Shown here in pieces: positions 28,366 through 36,729 of a stretch of DNA of 64,000 nucleotides (position 1 is its first letter; each line of letters opens with the position of its first letter). The notes below the pieces were generated by a model. It saw only the letters and a list, made by a program, of their open reading frames with translations. It was not told where the DNA came from and ran no database searches. Position numbers and translations under genes: made by a program. The DNA is taken from contig NZ_JBEPOK010000001.1 in the NCBI RefSeq assembly GCF_040546765.1, forward strand, positions 1,674,001 to 1,738,000, written 5' to 3'. This DNA is from Arthrobacter sp. OAP107. Its GTDB lineage: Bacteria > Actinomycetota > Actinomycetes > Actinomycetales > Micrococcaceae.

Positions 28366-29448
28366 ATGGCGCACATCATCGAATTCAGCGGACCCGTGCT
28401 CACTGCTGCGGACAAGGAACGCAGGGGGCTCTGGTCCGTGGACGGGAAGCTGACGTTTGATCCTCCGGGCCGGCGGCCGGACGCCGTCCTGGATGGCTGG
28501 GTCCTGCCCGGTTTCGCCGATGCCCACTGCCATATCGGGCTGGGCCCGGGCGGTGCCGTGGACGACGACGTGGCATATGACCAGGCCATGACGGACCGCA
28601 ACGCCGGGACGCTGCTGGTCCGTGACGCCGGGGCTGCCAGCGACACCCGGTGGCTGCAGCAGCGGGACGACACGCCGCGCATCATCCGGTCCGGCCGGCA
28701 CATTGCCCGGTCCCGCCGTTACCTGAGGAATTTCGCGGTGGAAGTCGAACCGGAGGGCCTCGTGGAGGCGGTGCGCAAGCAGGCGCGCGAAGGTGATGGC
28801 TGGGTCAAGCTGGTGGGGGACTGGATCGACCGGACGGCCGGCGACCTCATGCCGTCGTTCCCGGCCACTGCCGTGCGGGACGCGGTCCGGGCCGCGCACG
28901 ACGAAGGGGCGAGGGTCACGGCGCACTGCTTCGGCGAGGACACCCTGGATGACATGCTGGACGCAGGTATCGACTGCATCGAGCACGCCACGGGCTTGCT
29001 GCCCAGGCACATTCCCCGGTTCGTCGAGCAGCAGGTGCCGATCGTGCCGACACTCATCAACATCGCCACCTTCCCGGACATCGCCGCGCAGGCCGAGCCG
29101 AAGTTTCCGCGGTATGCCGGGCACATGCGGGCGCTGTTCTCCCGCCGTCGTGAGCGCGTCCTGGAGGCCTACGAAGCCGGCGTCGAAATTTACGCGGGAA
29201 CTGACGCCGGCAGCGTGATCCGCCACGGCCGCATCGCGGACGAAATCCTCGAACTGCACGCCGCCGGGCTGCCGGCTCCGGCGGCGCTGGACGCGGCCTG
29301 CTGGCGGGCGCGCCGCTGGCTCGGCGCCGAAGGCCTGGCGGAAGGGGCAGCGGCGGACGTGGTGGTCTGCCGGGAGGACCCCCGCGCCGTGCCGGAGACC
29401 ATCCGCAGCCTCTCGAACGTGGTGCTTCGCGGCAAGATCATCCATTAG
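28366..29448 (+). CDS. Metal-dependent amidohydrolase
   Basis: A 360-residue amidohydrolase-superfamily enzyme (imidazolonepropionase/prolidase-like branch). The first metal motif is GFADAHCHIGLG (HxH, about 47-58). Further ligands are in VTAHCFGEDTL and CIEHATGLL, and the catalytic Asp in IYAGTDAGSVIRHG. The frame is open 75 bases further upstream, but ATG at 28366 begins the normal small N-terminal beta-domain (MAHIIEFSGPVL). Substrate unknown. It is divergent from thiC and its riboswitch. Confidence 0.87.
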   Translation: MAHIIEFSGPVLTAADKERRGLWSVDGKLTFDPPGRRPDAVLDGWVLPGFADAHCHIGLGPGGAVDDDVAYDQAMTDRNAGTLLVRDAGAASDTRWLQQRDDTPRIIRSGRHIARSRRYLRNFAVEVEPEGLVEAVRKQAREGDGWVKLVGDWIDRTAGDLMPSFPATAVRDAVRAAHDEGARVTAHCFGEDTLDDMLDAGIDCIEHATGLLPRHIPRFVEQQVPIVPTLINIATFPDIAAQAEPKFPRYAGHMRALFSRRRERVLEAYEAGVEIYAGTDAGSVIRHGRIADEILELHAAGLPAPAALDAACWRARRWLGAEGLAEGAAADVVVCREDPRAVPETIRSLSNVVLRGKIIH

Positions 29449-29455
29449 GAATAAA

Positions 29456-29467
29456 TTGAAGCTTCAA
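29456..29467. promoter_or_regulatory. Perfect 12-bp palindrome upstream of the VOC dioxygenase gene
   Basis: TTGAAGCTTCAA is a perfect palindrome, embedded in AT-rich flanks (AAA on the left, AATTT nearby on the right) that stand out in this GC-rich DNA. It sits 60 bases upstream of the VOC-family gene. The shape fits a MarR-type operator, which is an inference; no regulator gene is adjacent. Confidence 0.5.
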
Positions 29468-29526
29468 GTAATTTAGAGATGTAGAGGCTGCCGAAATCCG
29501 GTGGTCCGGACATTCGGGAGTATTCA

Positions 29527-30402
29527 ATGACAGCAGCAGACAGCAGCCAGGACTTGCTTCCTGCCGACCTCACGATGGGCACCGTCATGCTCAAGGTGGG
29601 CGACATGAAGCTCATGACCGACTACTACCAGCGCGCCCTCGGGCTCGATGTCGTCGCCGAGCAGGACGGCGGCCTCTACCTTGGCCGGCTCAACACGCCG
29701 CTGGTCCACCTCGCTCCCGCTCCGGGCCTCAATATCCCCGGCCGGGGCGAGGCCGGTCTCTTCCACACGGCACTCCTCTTCGGGGACCAGTCCTCGCTCG
29801 CCGCCACCGTTGCCAGCGCAGCCCAGTATGAGCCTCAGGCTTTCGTGGGCAGCGCCGACCACCTGGTCAGTGAGGCCTTCTACTTCACCGATCCGGAAGG
29901 CAACGGGATAGAACTCTACTGGGACCGCCCGCGTTCGGCATGGTCCTGGGAGGGCAAGAACGTCGTCATGGACAGCCTGGCGCTCCCGCCCCAGCGGTAT
30001 CTTCAGGAGCACCTCACCCAAGAAGCGGTGGGGGGCCAGCGCGGCACGGGCGCCGAGGTGGGGCATGTCCACCTTCAGGTCGGCGACGTGCAGTCAGCCC
30101 ACGACTTCTACGTCGGCACCCTGGGATTCGAAAAAACGGCGGGCTGGCACGGCCAAGCCCTGTTTGTGTCCGCCGGCGGCTACCACCACCACATGGCCAT
30201 GAACGTCTGGAACAGCCGCGGCGCCGGTCCGCGCCGGGACACCCTGGGCCTCGGCGAGGTTCTCATCGAGGTCACGTCGGGGGACGACGTCGGCGCCCTC
30301 GCCGACCGCCTCAAGGTCGCCGGAGTCGAATCGCACCACACCGGCGCCGAGCTCCGGTTCGAGGATCCGTGGCGCAACCGCCTTCGCGTCGCTGTTCGAT
30401 AA
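29527..30402 (+). CDS. VOC-family protein, catechol-2,3-dioxygenase-like (CatE type)
   Basis: A 291-residue protein with two vicinal-oxygen-chelate domains. The first (about 15-140) starts GTVMLKVGDMKLMTDYYQRAL and ends NGIELYWDRP. The second (about 175-290) starts VGHVHLQVGDVQSAHDFYV and includes GGYHHHMAMNVW. The metal ligands expected for an extradiol dioxygenase (His in the VGHVHL strand, His in YHHH, Glu in the last strand) are visible. The Bacillus CatE/YfiE-type ring-cleavage proteins have this arrangement. The real substrate may be a quinone or catechol. Confidence 0.83.
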   Translation: MTAADSSQDLLPADLTMGTVMLKVGDMKLMTDYYQRALGLDVVAEQDGGLYLGRLNTPLVHLAPAPGLNIPGRGEAGLFHTALLFGDQSSLAATVASAAQYEPQAFVGSADHLVSEAFYFTDPEGNGIELYWDRPRSAWSWEGKNVVMDSLALPPQRYLQEHLTQEAVGGQRGTGAEVGHVHLQVGDVQSAHDFYVGTLGFEKTAGWHGQALFVSAGGYHHHMAMNVWNSRGAGPRRDTLGLGEVLIEVTSGDDVGALADRLKVAGVESHHTGAELRFEDPWRNRLRVAVR

Positions 30403-30520
30403 GCGTCGCTGTTCCGTAGGCCCAGTGCGCTAAGCCCAGGGGGCCCGGTTGGGTTACGCTGACATTCGAAGGGCCCCGGCACCGCCGGGGCATGCACGCC
30501 GACGGAATGAGGACGAATCC

Positions 30521-30955
30521 ATGGGCTTCACGGAAGTGTTTGTCGCCACCCACAACGACGCCCTCAAGCGCGCAGAGGCGCTGGCAGGCGGTGCGGCCGC
30601 CGGGGACGGCATCCGGATCGCCGGCATCAGTGATTTTGAGATCGAACAGCTCGGCGACCTCGCCGGTGCCGCGGTGCACGCCGCGGGCGCGGACTACGAG
30701 CTGGCCATGGTTGACGTGGCCAGCGATTCACTGCTGGGCGTGCCGGCGGCGATGGTCCGGGCGCTCGCTGAGCTCCTCACGTACGAGTCCGAGGGCGAAG
30801 GCAACGTCCTGGACGACGTGGCCGAGCGCTGGGCAGCCGAGGACGACATGCCGTTTGGTGCCGGGGAAGCCAGGAAATACGTCCAGCAGCTGGCAGAGCT
30901 CGCCGGCACTGTGGACGAAGGCAACAGGACCGGCCTCTACGTCTGGTCTTCGTAG
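30521..30955 (+). CDS. Conserved hypothetical protein
   Basis: A 144-residue acidic protein that I do not recognise. ATG at 30521 with AGGACG upstream is preferred over an upstream in-frame start. It begins MGFTEVFVATHNDALKRAEA, then a segment on AGISDFEIEQLGDLAGAAVH, and ends with TGLYVWSS. No membrane segment, signal peptide or catalytic motif is apparent. The composition suggests a soluble helical protein. It is followed by the rpsP leader. Confidence 0.7.
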   Translation: MGFTEVFVATHNDALKRAEALAGGAAAGDGIRIAGISDFEIEQLGDLAGAAVHAAGADYELAMVDVASDSLLGVPAAMVRALAELLTYESEGEGNVLDDVAERWAAEDDMPFGAGEARKYVQQLAELAGTVDEGNRTGLYVWSS

Positions 30956-31165
30956 CGCGGGCAGGTTATTCCGGTACCTGCGGGACTCCGTCAGCACGTC
31001 AAGTCGAAATAACGCGGGCGATCTGGCACAATAAACAGGTACTCGATCTGCGTGGCCCCTCTCTCCGCGTCTGGATCCTGTCCTTTCGAACCCCCAAGTA
31101 CGGCCCGCCCCACGGGTGCAGAACGCGGGTTCAACCCCGTTTTAGAAACAGGAGTGACCACAAAA

Positions 31166-31580
31166 GTGGCCGTAAAGATTCGCCTTAAGCGCTTCGGTAA
31201 GATGCGCGCACCGTACTACCGCATCGTTGTCGCCGACTCGCGCACCAAGCGTGATGGCCGTGCCATCGAAGAGATCGGCAAGTACCACCCCACCGAGGAG
31301 CCCTCATACATCGAGGTCAACTCCGAGCGTGCACAGTACTGGCTGTCCGTCGGCGCGCAGCCGTCGGAGCAGGTCGCCGCGATCCTGAAGATCACCGGTG
31401 ACTGGCAGAAGTTCAAGGGTCTGCCGGGCCAGGAAGGCACCCTGAAGACCAAGGCCGACAAGGAAGCATTCGTTGCCTCCGGAGAAGGGTTCCGTGATCA
31501 TCCCGGAAGCCATCACCAAGAAGGCCAAGGCATCGGAAGCCCCCGCCGAGGCTGAAGCAGAGACCACCGAGGCTGAGTAA
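31166..31580 (+). CDS. rpsP: 30S ribosomal protein S16, with a frameshift in the C-terminal tail
   Basis: GTG at 31166, with ACAGGAG upstream, starts MAVKIRLKRFGKMRAPYYRI, the conserved S16 N-terminus. The globular domain is intact to about residue 103. Near 31471-31490 the frame shifts by one extra base: the uninterrupted frame ends at 31555 with an odd Arg/Gly-rich tail, whereas the alternate frame continues VIIPEAITKKAKASEAPAE to TAA at 31578-31580, the normal actinobacterial S16 tail. Because rpsP is essential, a sequence error or a tolerated tail change are both possible. It is the first gene of rpsP-khpA-rimM-trmD. Confidence 0.93.
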
Positions 31581-31581
31581 G

Positions 31582-31824
31582 TTGCTGGCAGAAGCGCTCG
31601 AACACCTTGTCCGCGGCATTGTCGACTCCCCTGAGGACGTCAAGGTCAGCGCCAAGAACAACCGCCGCGGGGATACCCTCGAGGTGCGCGTTCACCAGGA
31701 AGACCTGGGACGGGTAATCGGACGCCAGGGCCGCACCGCCCGCGCACTGCGCACGGTCGTGGCGGCGCTGGCAGATGGCGAGCAGGTCAGGGTCGACGTC
31801 GTCGACACCGACCGCCGCCGGTAA
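31582..31824 (+). CDS. khpA: KH-domain RNA-binding protein KhpA
   Basis: An 80-residue single KH domain. The GXXG loop is seen in GRVIGRQGRTARALRTVVAA, and the start is MLAEALEHLVRGIVDSPEDV. KhpA forms dimers with KhpB and binds RNA broadly. TTG at 31582 is one base after the restored rpsP stop. A strong terminator-like hairpin follows, so rpsP-khpA may be expressed above rimM-trmD. Confidence 0.93.
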   Translation: MLAEALEHLVRGIVDSPEDVKVSAKNNRRGDTLEVRVHQEDLGRVIGRQGRTARALRTVVAALADGEQVRVDVVDTDRRR

Positions 31825-31848
31825 CGCGCCTGCAGCACTTGTCTTAAC

Positions 31849-31894
31849 GTCCGGCCCCTCCACCAGCTAACGGTGGAGGGGCCGGACTGTTTTG
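31849..31894 (+). terminator. Intrinsic terminator or attenuator between khpA and rimM
   Basis: A perfect 16-bp stem (31849-31864 with 31872-31887), 7-base loop, followed by TGTTTT. This is the most canonical terminator in the window, yet it lies inside a conserved operon. Confidence 0.87.
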
Positions 31895-31957
31895 GGCCCT
31901 GGCTGTGTTCAGGACCCCCACAATAGTCCTAACCCCGCACCACAAACAGAGGAACAC

Positions 31958-32566
31958 ATGCAGCTTCAGGTGGCCCGTATCGGCAAGCCCCACGGAATCC
32001 GCGGCGAGGTGACCGTCCAGGTGCTCACCGACGCGCCGGAGGACCGGTTCCTTCCCGGTACCGAGTTCGTGGTGGAGCCCGCCTCCGCCGGGCCGCTCAC
32101 CGTGCGCAGCGCCCGCTGGAACAAGGACATCCTCCTGCTCGGATTCGAGGAGGTGGCCGACCGGAACCGCGCCGAGACCCTGCGCGGCGCCAAGCTGTTC
32201 ATCGAGACTGAAGAGCTGGACGATGACGATGACGAGGGCTGGTACGAGCACGAGCTCGTCGGCCTCGAGGCCCGCGTCGGCTCCCAGACGGTGGGCAAGG
32301 TCGCCGCCCTGAACACCATGCCGGTGCAGGACCTGCTCGTCGTCGAAACCCCTGACGGCAAGGAAATCCTCATCCCGTTCGTGGAACAGATCGTCCCCGA
32401 GGTTAACATCGAGGAGGGCTTCGTCCTGCTCACCCCGCCGGACGGCCTGTTCGAGATCAACGAGGAAGGCGGCGCGGAGGACCCGGAGACCAGGGGCTCG
32501 GATTCCGCTGAGGACTCCGATGAGGACCCCACCGTGGAAGACGCCGAGCCGGAGGCCAAAGCGTAG
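31958..32566 (+). CDS. rimM: Ribosome maturation factor RimM
   Basis: A 202-residue 30S assembly factor that binds S19. The N-terminal domain starts MQLQVARIGKPHGIRGEVTV. The PRC-barrel domain covers about 100-165, with LIPFVEQIVPEVNIEEG. A highly acidic tail of about 35 residues is typical of actinobacteria. ATG at 31958 with AGAGGAACAC upstream is the start; a longer in-frame GTG would fall close to the terminator. The stop directly precedes the trmD ATG. Confidence 0.94.
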   Translation: MQLQVARIGKPHGIRGEVTVQVLTDAPEDRFLPGTEFVVEPASAGPLTVRSARWNKDILLLGFEEVADRNRAETLRGAKLFIETEELDDDDDEGWYEHELVGLEARVGSQTVGKVAALNTMPVQDLLVVETPDGKEILIPFVEQIVPEVNIEEGFVLLTPPDGLFEINEEGGAEDPETRGSDSAEDSDEDPTVEDAEPEAKA

Positions 32567-33361
32567 ATGAGAATCGACGTCGTCAGTATCTTTCCCGAGT
32601 ACCTGGCGCCGCTGGAGCTGTCGCTCATCGGCAAGGCGCGCCAGGACGGGCTGCTCGAGCTGAACGTGCACGACCTCCGCGCCTTCACCACCGACCGCCA
32701 CCGCACCGTGGACGACACGCCGTACGGGGGCGGCGCAGGGATGGTGATGAAGGCCGAGCCGTGGGCCCAGGCGCTCGAGTCCGTGGCGGCCGCCCGGCCG
32801 GCCGGTGCGGCGAAACCCGTGCTGATCGTCCCGTCCCCGGCGGGGGAGCGCTTCAACCAGGCGCTGGCATACGAGCTTGCCGAGGAAGAACAGCTGGTGT
32901 TCGCCTGCGGGCGTTACGAGGGCATCGACGAGCGGGTCATCGAATGGGCCGAGGAGCACTTCACGGTCCGCCCGGTCAGTCTCGGGGATTACGTCCTCAA
33001 CGGCGGTGAAGTGGCCGTCCTGGCCATGGTGGAAGCCATCGGCCGGCTGCTCCCCGGCGTGGTGGGCAACCCCGAGTCACTCGTGGAGGAGTCGCATTCG
33101 GACGGCCTGCTTGAGTACCCCGTCTACACCAAGCCGTCCGTCTGGCGGGAGCGGGAAGTCCCGGCCGTCCTGCTCAGCGGAAACCACGGCAAGATCGCGC
33201 AGTGGCGCCGGCACGAACAGTACCGCAGGACGGCGGAACGCCGTCCAGACCTGCTGCAGACGTTCGACGCCGGAACGCTGCCCCGTGCCGATCGCACCGC
33301 TCTCGCGGACCTGGGGTACGACGTCGTCGACGGCCACCTGAAGCGGCGCCCGGAGGCCTGA
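32567..33361 (+). CDS. trmD: tRNA (guanine(37)-N(1))-methyltransferase
   Basis: A 264-residue SPOUT methyltransferase that makes m1G37 and prevents frameshifting. The N-terminus MRIDVVSIFPEYLAP, the knot segments VFACGRYEGIDERVIEW and SLGDYVLNGGEVAVLAM, and the DDTPYGGGAGMVMK loop are all in place. It begins immediately after rimM with no spacer. It is followed by a probable separate promoter for rplS. Confidence 0.97.
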   Translation: MRIDVVSIFPEYLAPLELSLIGKARQDGLLELNVHDLRAFTTDRHRTVDDTPYGGGAGMVMKAEPWAQALESVAAARPAGAAKPVLIVPSPAGERFNQALAYELAEEEQLVFACGRYEGIDERVIEWAEEHFTVRPVSLGDYVLNGGEVAVLAMVEAIGRLLPGVVGNPESLVEESHSDGLLEYPVYTKPSVWREREVPAVLLSGNHGKIAQWRRHEQYRRTAERRPDLLQTFDAGTLPRADRTALADLGYDVVDGHLKRRPEA

Positions 33362-33409
33362 ACTGTTCCTGGGAACCGGCGTGTCCCTATAGAACGGAAC
33401 GGCCCGCAA

Positions 33410-33439
33410 TTAACCAATTCGTTCCATATGGGGCATAAT
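33410..33439 (+). promoter_or_regulatory. Possible rplS promoter
   Basis: TTAACC (33410-33415) and CATAAT (33434-33439), spaced 18 bases, in an AT-rich patch between trmD and rplS. It would give rplS a leader of about 180 bases with no convincing gene in it; a short start-to-stop frame there is out of phase with rplS. The leader may fold, but no known motif was recognised. Confidence 0.4.
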
Positions 33440-33625
33440 TAATCCTTGTGTCTGCTGGGTCCGCACCTGCCACAGGGGGAGCGCAACCAACAGCAGGACA
33501 CCCCGGTGCCGCCAAAAGGTGGCGGGACCGGACCTCAACACTTCGGCGGCGATTCCCGGAAATGTCCGGGCTTGGCTGCCGTGACCCAAAGTGGATGACC
33601 TGTGGCGTTCACCAGGAGTGGATCA

Positions 33626-33985
33626 ATGCATATCCTCGATTCCGTAGATGCAGCCTCGCTGCGCACTGACGTTCCCGAGTTCCGCGCGGGTGACACCCTC
33701 AAGGTTCACGTGAACATCATCGAAGGCAAGAACTCCCGTGTCCAGGTATTCCAGGGCTTCGTCCTGGGCCGCCAGGGCGACGGCATCCGCGAAACCTTCA
33801 CCGTCCGCAAGGTTTCCTTCGGTGTCGGCGTTGAGCGTACCTTCCCGGTGCACTCCCCGATCATCGAAAAGATCGAGGTTGTCACCAAGGGTGACGTCCG
33901 CCGCGCCAAGCTTTACTACATGCGTGCACTGCGCGGTAAGGCTGCGAAGATCAAGGAAAAGCGCGACTTCAGCACCGCCAAGTAA
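33626..33985 (+). CDS. rplS: 50S ribosomal protein L19
   Basis: A 119-residue L19 at the 30S-50S interface. MHILDSVDAASLRTDVPEF is the conserved start, and FRAGDTLKVHVNIIEG, RVQVFQGFVLG and the basic end KLYYMRALRGKAAKIKEKR follow. ATG at 33626 has AGGAG at 33613-33617. It follows trmD, as in most bacteria, but here with 264 bases between. Confidence 0.97.
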   Translation: MHILDSVDAASLRTDVPEFRAGDTLKVHVNIIEGKNSRVQVFQGFVLGRQGDGIRETFTVRKVSFGVGVERTFPVHSPIIEKIEVVTKGDVRRAKLYYMRALRGKAAKIKEKRDFSTAK

Positions 33986-34069
33986 GTCCTGCCGGACTTT
34001 CACGGCGGGTCCCAACCCGTGTCCGGCCCGCGCCGGAGCCATCCGCAACAGCGCCACAGGATACGGATT

Positions 34070-34750
34070 ATGGACCAGACAAAACGCCAGCCAGGGAAAC
34101 CGGGCTGGCGTTTTGCGTTGCTGGCTGTGCTGGCCGCCGTCCTGGTCAGCGGGGTGATCCGCTCCCTGTGGCTTGACGTCTATTACATTCCGTCCGCCTC
34201 CATGGAGCCGCTGTTCGGCGCGGGGGACAGGATCCTGGTGTCCCGCACAGACTTCCAGTCCGAACCGATCCGCCGCGGCGACGTCGTCGTGTTCGACGGC
34301 CGTGGCTCGTTCGCACCGCTGAACAGCGGGGAAGGTCCGCTCCAGGAAGCGGCGGCCGCGGCAGGGCACTGGCTGGGACTGACCGGCAGTGATACTACAT
34401 ACGTAAAGCGGGTCATTGGCCTCCCCGGCGACCACGTGGTCTGCTGCGACCCTTCCAGCCGCCTCACAGTCAACGGTCAGCCGCTCGTGGAACCCTACCT
34501 GTATGACGGTGATGCGGCGAGCATCCAGAAGTTCGACGTGACTGTGCCCGAGGGCCGGCTGTGGCTGCTCGGTGACCACCGCTCGGTGTCCGCGGACTCC
34601 CGCAGCCTGCTGGGGGCGCCGGGCGGCGGCATGGTGCGGGCGGACAGGGTGATCGGCAGGCCGGTACAGATCCTCTGGCCGCTTGATAGATTTGCGTCAG
34701 TGGCACGGCCGCCGTTGGCGGTCAATACAACAACAAAGGACGGACAGTAG
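34070..34750 (+). CDS. lepB: Signal peptidase I, first copy
   Basis: A 226-residue type I signal peptidase that releases exported proteins at the membrane outer face. One N-terminal membrane helix (WRFALLAVLAAVLVSGVI) is followed by the Ser box YYIPSASMEPLFGAGDRILV and the Lys box YVKRVIGLPGDHV; both catalytic residues are present. GDHRSVSADSR is the conserved C-terminal box. It abuts the second lepB with no spacer. ATG at 34070 is chosen because upstream codons lack a hydrophobic context. Confidence 0.94.
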   Translation: MDQTKRQPGKPGWRFALLAVLAAVLVSGVIRSLWLDVYYIPSASMEPLFGAGDRILVSRTDFQSEPIRRGDVVVFDGRGSFAPLNSGEGPLQEAAAAAGHWLGLTGSDTTYVKRVIGLPGDHVVCCDPSSRLTVNGQPLVEPYLYDGDAASIQKFDVTVPEGRLWLLGDHRSVSADSRSLLGAPGGGMVRADRVIGRPVQILWPLDRFASVARPPLAVNTTTKDGQ

Positions 34751-35581
34751 ATGCCGGAAATTGATCCCGGGAGCTCCGAACCGCGGCAGGCTGCCGCGCG
34801 GCCGGGACGGCATGCCGCCCAAGAGCCCGCTTCTGACGTGTCCGCCCCCGGCGGGTCCGGACCCGGCTCCCCTGCTCCTGCCGGTCCCCGCCGCCAGGAA
34901 AAGGCCCGTGGCCGCAACCCCTTCCTGCTGTGGCTGAAGGAAATCGCCACCGTGGTAGTGATCGCCGTCGTGCTTTCCTTCCTCATCAAAACCTTCCTGT
35001 TCCGGGCCTTCTACATTCCGTCCGAGTCGATGGTGAACACGCTGGACATCAACGACCGCATCTTCGTGAACCTCCTTGTTCCGGAGCCGTTCGCCCTGTC
35101 GCATGGCGACGTGGTGGTCTTCAAGGACACCAAGGGCTGGCTGCCGCCCACACCGCAAAAGGCCGACGGTCCGTTCAGCGTTGTGGAGGACGGGCTGACC
35201 TTCGTGGGTCTGCTGCCGGACAACTCCGAGCAGCACCTGGTTAAGCGGGTCATCGGGCTCCCGGGGGACCACGTCGTCTGCTGTGACGCCGGAGGCAAGA
35301 TCACCGTGAACGGCGCCGCGCTGGACGAAACCTACGTCAATCCGGCCGAAGTGCCGGCTGTGCGGACCTTCGACGTCGTCGTCCCCCAGGGCAAAGTCTG
35401 GGTGATGGGGGACAACCGCAACCACTCGGCGGACTCGCGGGCCCACACCGACACCAACGGCGGTTTCGTGGACATCCCGGACATTGAAGGCAAGGCAGCG
35501 GTCATCGCCTGGCCGATGAACCGCTGGGCCGCCCTGGACAACTATCCCGACGTCTTCAAGAATGTTCCCCCGGCAGGCTAG
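34751..35581 (+). CDS. lepB: Signal peptidase I, second copy
   Basis: A 276-residue signal peptidase I with a 55-residue Pro/Ala/Gly-rich cytoplasmic N-terminus before the membrane helix (IATVVVIAVVLSFLIKTFLF). The catalytic boxes FYIPSESMVNTLDINDRIFV and HLVKRVIGLPGDHVVCCD are intact, and the C-box is MGDNRNHSADSR. Its larger periplasmic insert and long N-terminus differ from the first copy, so they may prefer different substrates. It is the usual LepB of the lepB-rnhB-DUF2469-yraN order. Confidence 0.95.
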   Translation: MPEIDPGSSEPRQAAARPGRHAAQEPASDVSAPGGSGPGSPAPAGPRRQEKARGRNPFLLWLKEIATVVVIAVVLSFLIKTFLFRAFYIPSESMVNTLDINDRIFVNLLVPEPFALSHGDVVVFKDTKGWLPPTPQKADGPFSVVEDGLTFVGLLPDNSEQHLVKRVIGLPGDHVVCCDAGGKITVNGAALDETYVNPAEVPAVRTFDVVVPQGKVWVMGDNRNHSADSRAHTDTNGGFVDIPDIEGKAAVIAWPMNRWAALDNYPDVFKNVPPAG

Positions 35582-35583
35582 CC

Positions 35584-36255
35584 ATGTCAGTTGCACCCAC
35601 CCTTGACTACGAGAAGCGCTTCCTGCCCCGCGGGGCACGGTTCCTGGCCGGCGTCGACGAGGTAGGCCGCGGTGCCCTCGCCGGGCCGGTGAGCGTGGGA
35701 ATCGCCGTCGTTGACCTGCAGAACATGGAGCTGCTGGCCGACGTGCGGGACAGCAAGCTGCTCAAAGCGGCAGACCGCGAACGCCTCGACCCCCTGGTAC
35801 GGGCCTGGAGCGTCGCCTCCGCGGTGGGACATGCCAGCGCGCGCGAAATCGACGCGCTCGGCATCATGGGTGCCCTCCGGACGGCCGGAAACAGGGCATG
35901 GTTCGAGATCCTCGGCGCCGGCATCACGCCCGACGTCGTCCTGCTCGACGGCAGCCACAACTGGCTCTCGCCCGCGGCCCAGCCCTCGCTGTTCGACGAA
36001 GTCATTACCGACCCCGGCTGCGACGCGCCCGTCCACACCCTGGTCAAGGCCGACATGCAGTGCCTCAGCGTGGCCGCAGCGAGCGTCCTGGCCAAGGTGG
36101 AGCGCGACCAGCACATGCGGGAACTGCACCTTGAGTGTCCGGACTTCGGCTGGGACGTCAACAAGGGCTACGCCACCGCGGCGCACCGGGAAGCCATCCG
36201 CACCCACGGCCCAAGCCCCTACCACCGGATCAGCTGGAACCTGCTGACGGAATAG
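35584..36255 (+). CDS. rnhB: Ribonuclease HII
   Basis: A 223-residue RNase HII that removes ribonucleotides and RNA primers from DNA. The acidic start motif is GVDEVGRGALAGPV, where Asp and Glu bind metal. VLLDGSHNWL supplies the next Asp, VKADMQCLSVAAASVLAKVERD the last acidic ligand, and GYATAAHREAI the C-terminal fold. ATG starts two bases after lepB. Confidence 0.96.
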   Translation: MSVAPTLDYEKRFLPRGARFLAGVDEVGRGALAGPVSVGIAVVDLQNMELLADVRDSKLLKAADRERLDPLVRAWSVASAVGHASAREIDALGIMGALRTAGNRAWFEILGAGITPDVVLLDGSHNWLSPAAQPSLFDEVITDPGCDAPVHTLVKADMQCLSVAAASVLAKVERDQHMRELHLECPDFGWDVNKGYATAAHREAIRTHGPSPYHRISWNLLTE

Positions 36256-36308
36256 TGCGGTGCGTCGTGCGGCGCGCGGGTTCCCGCCGCATGGTGCAAG
36301 ATGGAACC

Positions 36309-36635
36309 ATGAGTGCCGAAGACCTTGAGAACTATGAGACCGATATGGAGCTCCAGCTCTACCGGGAGTACCGCGACGTCGTGGGTCTGTTCAGCTATGT
36401 GGTCGAGACTGAGCGGCGCTTCTACCTTGCCAACCACGTGGACCTGCAGGCACGCAGCGCCGACGGCGAGGTCTACTTCGACCTCACGCTCCAGGACGCC
36501 TGGGTTTGGGATGTCTACCGTTCGGCGCGGTTCGTGAAGAGTGTCCGGGTCATCACGTTCAAGGACGTCAACGTCGAGGAACTGCCGCGCAACGAAGATC
36601 TCGCGCTGCCCAAGGACGTCGGCCTCGGCAACTGA
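36309..36635 (+). CDS. DUF2469 family protein
   Basis: A 108-residue acidic protein conserved across actinobacteria between rnhB and yraN. It begins MSAEDLENYETDMELQLYRE, contains VVETERRFYLANHVDLQAR and ends with VNVEELPRNEDLALPKD. No function is established. It has a short leader but no obvious separate terminator, so it is likely transcribed with the rnhB group. Confidence 0.9.
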   Translation: MSAEDLENYETDMELQLYREYRDVVGLFSYVVETERRFYLANHVDLQARSADGEVYFDLTLQDAWVWDVYRSARFVKSVRVITFKDVNVEELPRNEDLALPKDVGLGN

Positions 36636-36729
36636 GGTCACTGCACCTTTCCTCCACACCTGTGTTTCCCACATAGCGAAATAGCCACCTGTTCCGCCTC
36701 AGTGCGCCGGCCGCAGTCTTGTTGCGGAG

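Noticed and set aside
33448..33669. 73-residue frame in the rplS leader
   Set aside because: Overlaps the rplS start in another frame and resembles nothing; probably leader RNA only.
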